49,644 nt of DNA. Source: a virus. Below, one piece after another: positions 46,320 to 49,644 of the stretch. A program made the position numbers and the translations under genes. Every line of letters begins with the position of its first letter. Positions within the stretch are counted from its first letter, which is position 1. Under the pieces are notes generated by a model that saw nothing but the letters and a program-made list of their open reading frames with translations, searched no databases and had not been told where the DNA came from. The stretch spans positions 1-49,644 of IMG/VR virus record IMGVR_UViG_3300021061_000025. The stretch is one strand, 5' to 3'.

Positions 46320-48142
46320 TGGCGAAACTACCCAAAGGCTTCGTCCCCGATGACCCGAAGGCGCTGCCGTCCGGGTTCGTGCCTGACGTTCCCGACGAAG
46401 TGACGGAGGACGACACCCCCATGGCGAGGGGCGTCGTTGACGCGGTCGAGGACGGGACTGCGCGGGTGGTCACCGACGATGGGCGGGTTGTCGAGCTTCC
46501 TTCCCATCTGGTTCCAGGCAAAGAGAGTGACGAGACGTCGGTCCCGGCTTTCCTCGTCCCCGGGACGAAGCGCCAGAAGAGTCCCTCTCGGACCTACCCG
46601 TCTACCGGCCCCATCGAGCAAATCCGCAAGGACCTCGACCCGGCACAGCTCCCCGACGTCAACCCACTCACGTCTGCGGCCCGGGGGTTTGGCGGCGCCC
46701 TCAACAGCCTTGCCGACCGCTTCACCTTTGGGGCGTACGGCGCTGCCAATCGCGCGCTGGGTAGCCTCGGAGTCCCCGGTGCTTCCGACGCGGCGGACAG
46801 CATTGACTCGTACCGCTCGGAACACCCATTTGCCTCGGTCGTCTCTGACGCCCCGGCATACCTTGCTGCCGGGCCGGCCAGGGCGCTTGCTACTGGCGTA
46901 GAGCGGCTCATCCCCCAGGCGTCGTCGGCCATCGGGCGGACAGGGCGCGCGGCTCTGTCGTCCGGGGTCACTTCCGGTGTCATCGGCGGGGCCGAGGCTG
47001 GCGCGCGCGGCGAGGAGCCCGGGGAAATTCTTCGCGAGGCCGGGCAATCTGCGCTCATCGGCGGGGCCATTGGCGGAGGTGCGGCGGCTGGTCTTGGGGT
47101 GCTCGGGAATGCTGCCCGGAGGGTTATGGGCTCCCGAGGGGCGCAGGCACGTGAGTTCGTCGAGTCGCGGGGTGGTGTGCCAGGGAGAAAACACACTGAC
47201 GCGGACATCGGCGAGGCCGCGAAGCACGCCGACGAGCGGGTGAAGCTGGGGCTAGAGGAGTACCGCCGGGACGTCGCGGAGCGGCCGTACAACGAGGCTA
47301 TCTCGCAGATTTCGGACGCAGACGCGAAGGCACTGGTGGATGTCCGGCCGATCTACTCGGACCTCGCCAAGTCCTACTACGACCCCGCCAACCTCCAGGT
47401 ACGCGGGCAAATCAAAGAGCTGATGGACCTCATGGAGTTCTATCAGCGCGGCAACGGGTCGATGCTCATGACGGAAGAGGGGCTTAACGGCCTCCGTCGT
47501 GGCATCGCTGGCGTGTCGAAGGTCGGCGTTTCCACGGAAGGCAAGCTGTCCCCGCTGCGCAGCGCCTTCGGGAAGGCAAAGTCCATGGTCGACATGGGCC
47601 CTTACGCCGAAGCCAATCGGCTGTTCTCAGAGGGAACCGCCGAGGCCGACGAGAGCCTCAAGATGCTCGACCTCCGGCGTTCCAGGAGCGCACAGGAGCC
47701 CATCAAGGGGAACCTCGGGGTCAAGGCCCAGCGCCTCGGCCAAAACACCGTCACGGCTGGCAGAGACCGCCCCGGCGTCGATGCGTTCCGGGAGAAGCAT
47801 CCCGACCTCGCCGCCGAGCTCGACGCCCCAGAGTTGATGCGGTCTGAATCAGACCTCGCCTTTCACCTTCTCCCGCACGCCCACGGCGGCCTGATTGAAC
47901 GCACGGCGGGGGCCGCCGGGTTAGCGCCCGCGCTCATGCTCGCTGGTGCTGGGCATGGAGGGCAGGGGGTCGCCTCGTTGCTCGCCGGCCTTGCTCTGCA
48001 AAACGCCACGCCGATAGCTGGCCGTGTTCTCTACAACCCCGCTCGAGCCCTGCTCAGACTCGAACCGCTCGTTCTCGGGGAGACGCCGGCTATCTCACAG
48101 AGCGGAGCCCGCTACCTGCTCGGACACTCGGAGGGACCGTAA
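46319..48142 (+). CDS. Ejection protein, large subunit (gp16-like)
   Basis: A 607-residue protein. The first 60 residues repeat LPKGFVPDDPK and LPSGFVPDVPD with a further SHLVPGK, a motif often repeated at the head of phage ejection proteins. A Gly/Ala-rich, partly hydrophobic middle (about 160-270) may enter membranes, and a helical C-terminal half follows. It may form the trans-envelope conduit. TAATG start overlap. Confidence 0.6.
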   Translation: MAKLPKGFVPDDPKALPSGFVPDVPDEVTEDDTPMARGVVDAVEDGTARVVTDDGRVVELPSHLVPGKESDETSVPAFLVPGTKRQKSPSRTYPSTGPIEQIRKDLDPAQLPDVNPLTSAARGFGGALNSLADRFTFGAYGAANRALGSLGVPGASDAADSIDSYRSEHPFASVVSDAPAYLAAGPARALATGVERLIPQASSAIGRTGRAALSSGVTSGVIGGAEAGARGEEPGEILREAGQSALIGGAIGGGAAAGLGVLGNAARRVMGSRGAQAREFVESRGGVPGRKHTDADIGEAAKHADERVKLGLEEYRRDVAERPYNEAISQISDADAKALVDVRPIYSDLAKSYYDPANLQVRGQIKELMDLMEFYQRGNGSMLMTEEGLNGLRRGIAGVSKVGVSTEGKLSPLRSAFGKAKSMVDMGPYAEANRLFSEGTAEADESLKMLDLRRSRSAQEPIKGNLGVKAQRLGQNTVTAGRDRPGVDAFREKHPDLAAELDAPELMRSESDLAFHLLPHAHGGLIERTAGAAGLAPALMLAGAGHGGQGVASLLAGLALQNATPIAGRVLYNPARALLRLEPLVLGETPAISQSGARYLLGHSEGP

Positions 48143-48526
48143 ATGACCGACGACGGACAGCAACTACTCGCCACCAGCTACGGCAGCGCCGCCGTAGCCG
48201 CCCCTGCCTCTGGCGCGACCATCACCCTATGGTCTTCGGCGGGGAACGTCGCGCAGGCGACCCAGGGGGCTCGCTACAAGCGGCTTGTCATCAACCTGTA
48301 CGTGTCGCACGCGAGCGCCTCTAGCGGCCTGCAGATTGACGAGTCGGTCGATAACTCGAACTGGCGCAACCTGGTGAGCTATGACATCGCCGCTACTACG
48401 TACGAGAAAAAGTACGTGTCGGTGAGTGCGCCGTTCGTCCGGGTCCGCTACGTGAACAGCGCCAACACGCTGACCACCTGGGAGATGGCGGTACTTGGAG
48501 ACCAGACTGAAAGGGCGACGCAGTAA
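48143..48526 (+). CDS. Small beta-rich virion protein
   Basis: A 127-residue protein with alternating strands (LLATSYGSAAVAAPASGATIT, RYKRLVINLYVSHAS) of the type seen in minor tail or adhesin domains. Right before a lectin-like gene. No family recognised. Confidence 0.55.
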   Translation: MTDDGQQLLATSYGSAAVAAPASGATITLWSSAGNVAQATQGARYKRLVINLYVSHASASSGLQIDESVDNSNWRNLVSYDIAATTYEKKYVSVSAPFVRVRYVNSANTLTTWEMAVLGDQTERATQ

Positions 48527-49269
48527 TGGCCGCCGACGTCGACTACTTTCCTGTAATTAGCAGCGGCCTGACTCCGACCCAGGAAGCGGCCGTTGATACC
48601 GTCGAGAACGATGCCCGTCTCACGGCCCTCTCTCGGGCTAGAGAGCTACTCGGGACGACCATCAACACGGTGGTCGGGACCCACTGGGACAACATTCCAT
48701 ACGTCGTCGCTACCTCGGGTACCGGCACGGTAGCAACCAGCGCGACGGCCAAGTCAGGGGTTCTGGTCCTCTCGTCAGGGGCGACGAACTCAGGTCTTGG
48801 GCAGGTTCGCATGGCGGCCTCAACGGGGACGACTTCGCTCATCGACAACCCGCGCACCGCCCTCTGGTACATCGTGAGCCGGATGAAGGTGTCCACGGCC
48901 ATCGACGCCGCAGCCCTTTGCAGCCTCCGCATTTACACCGCGGCAGGGAGTAATCCACAGGTGACGTGGGGGGTGACCGGGTCTGTTTCGACCACTCACT
49001 TCGTCCTGGCAGTCATCGACGGGGCTGGGTCGGTGGCCGCGTCCGACACGTCAACGGTAGCCATCGACACGAGCTATCACACGTTCGAGATGTGGAACGA
49101 CGGAACGAACGTCCATGGGGCGATTGACGGGGTGGACGTTGCGGATACGCCTTCCGCAGGGGTTGCGACGAACGCGTCGACCGGGGCGATTCTGACGTTC
49201 AACGGAGCGACCAATGCAGCCCGGACCATAGAGTCAGACACTCTCTACATCTGCACCGTGGGGAACTGA
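48526..49269 (+). CDS. Lectin-like adhesin or tail-tip protein
   Basis: A 247-residue protein. Regions Gly/Thr/Ser-rich and the order WYIVSRMKVSTAIDAAALCSLRI...HTFEMWNDGTNVHGAIDGVDVA at about 105-205 fit a concanavalin-like beta-sandwich. Likely sugar-binding at the tail tip or on the head. Overlaps the previous gene as TAATG. Confidence 0.6.
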   Translation: MAADVDYFPVISSGLTPTQEAAVDTVENDARLTALSRARELLGTTINTVVGTHWDNIPYVVATSGTGTVATSATAKSGVLVLSSGATNSGLGQVRMAASTGTTSLIDNPRTALWYIVSRMKVSTAIDAAALCSLRIYTAAGSNPQVTWGVTGSVSTTHFVLAVIDGAGSVAASDTSTVAIDTSYHTFEMWNDGTNVHGAIDGVDVADTPSAGVATNASTGAILTFNGATNAARTIESDTLYICTVGN

Positions 49270-49499
49270 TGAAAACAGGAATAAAAGCAACGAAGGCGGA
49301 GCACACCCAGGTTATCAAGGCGCTGGCCGCTGCGGTCGCTGCGCTTAAGCCGGATGTCGCCGCGGTGGTCGGCGGAGAGGTAGCTTTCGGCGCAACCCGG
49401 GCCCTGGTCGCTGCCTTGGCGGCTAAGCACGGCCTGCCCGACGGGCTTTACCGGATTACGGACGATGGCGAGTTCGAGGACATCCGAAAGTCAAAGTGA
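49269..49499 (+). CDS. Small helical protein at the contig end
   Basis: A 76-residue protein starting as TGATG. Ala/Val/Lys-rich helices (VIKALAAAVAALKPDVAAVVGG, ALVAALAAKHGLPDGLYRI). Its last codons are also the first 19 bases of the contig, so it precedes the membrane-protein gene at 23 in the circular genome. No family recognised. Confidence 0.6.
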   Translation: MKTGIKATKAEHTQVIKALAAAVAALKPDVAAVVGGEVAFGATRALVAALAAKHGLPDGLYRITDDGEFEDIRKSK

Positions 49500-49644
49500 T
49501 GAGTGGACACCCCTCCGCCAGAACTGCGCCATCCGGAGTGGCTGGTAAAGCTGGTCATCGAGCCGCTGAAGCCACGCAACCGCCTGCGTACGGCGAGGTG
49601 GGTCCTGACGCTGTTTCTCTCTGCCGCGGTCGCCGGGATGTTCC
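49481..49644. repeat. Right copy of contig-end direct repeat
   Basis: Same sequence as 1-164 except G at 49517 for A at 37. The copy breaks off inside the membrane-protein gene (49503 onward, 47 codons present), as expected for an assembly overlap or a short terminal redundancy. Confidence 0.95.
49503..49644 (+). CDS. Partial copy of the small membrane-protein gene at the contig end
   Basis: The first 47 codons of the gene at 23-259 repeat here and run off the contig. The single base difference is synonymous in this frame (CCA at 35-37, CCG at 49515-49517). Confidence 0.6.
   Translation, partial: MDTPPPELRHPEWLVKLVIEPLKPRNRLRTARWVLTLFLSAAVAGMF

Noticed and set aside
24746-49499. A diversity-generating retroelement, suggested by the podovirus layout and several adhesins
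   Set aside because: No reverse transcriptase-like gene and no template/variable repeat pair was seen.
1-49644. CRISPR array or tRNA genes
   Set aside because: No regularly spaced direct repeats and no cloverleaf-like sequence were noticed by eye; a tRNAscan or CRISPR finder run would be decisive.

Overview
The window is one complete temperate podovirus-type phage genome (tailed dsDNA phage, short tail) of about 49.48 kb, given as a contig whose first 164 bases recur at its end with one difference. The calls that define it are a tyrosine integrase, an XRE-type regulator with operator-like sites, a large terminase, a P22-type portal, scaffold and capsid, a gp4-like and a gp10-like head-tail completion protein, three ejection-type proteins and two beta-helix tailspikes. 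The host is not identified. The high GC content, frequent GTG starts and a lipoprotein gene fit a GC-rich Gram-negative bacterium, but this is inference.

Layout: (1) 1-1357, the end of the late region: small membrane proteins, a holin candidate and an M15-type peptidase endolysin. (2) 1354-3497, minus strand: a compact five-gene operon with an HTTM-family (gamma-carboxylase-like) membrane protein, a PD-(D/E)XK/VRR-NUC-like nuclease and small membrane proteins. It looks like a lysogenic-conversion or exclusion cassette. (3) 3516-4026, the control region: an XRE regulator and two consensus-like promoters carrying GTTTAC/GTAAAC inverted sites, both placed so that transcription would begin at or next to an ATG. 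(4) 4027-11404, the early operon: about 20 tiny genes, mostly joined by 4-base ATGA/GTGA overlaps, including a RecT/Bet annealase, an HNH-AP2 endonuclease and many zinc-ribbon proteins. (5) 11409-12950, the integrase and candidate attachment/arm sites. (6) 12965-21237, a second plus-strand operon: SLOG-fold protein, Ref-like HNH protein, replication initiator, helicase-loader-like protein, SSB and many small genes.

(7) 21238-23496 is a second regulatory block: two minus genes, a MerR/excisionase-like HTH gene with CTCAG-N4-CTGAG palindromes, and a minus operon led by a 57-residue Fis-type HTH protein. A 27-bp perfect-arm palindrome lies between that operon and the late genes. (8) 23497-49499 is the plus-strand late operon: small genes, a 1081-residue tail fibre, terminase, portal, a GroES-like co-chaperonin, scaffold, capsid, two beta-helix decoration candidates, an alpha-rich virion protein, tail and ejection proteins, ending at the lysis genes across the contig junction. 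A lipoprotein gene sits on the opposite strand inside this block (41577-41948).

Working model: the XRE protein represses the early promoter and its own promoter. The early operon supplies recombination and many small zinc proteins, the second operon supplies replication, and a Fis-like factor may switch the late operon. The phage-coded GroES-like protein probably helps fold capsid proteins. The most unusual pieces are the HTTM/nuclease operon, the GroES homologue, the leaderless-type promoters, and the large set of short zinc-ribbon proteins.
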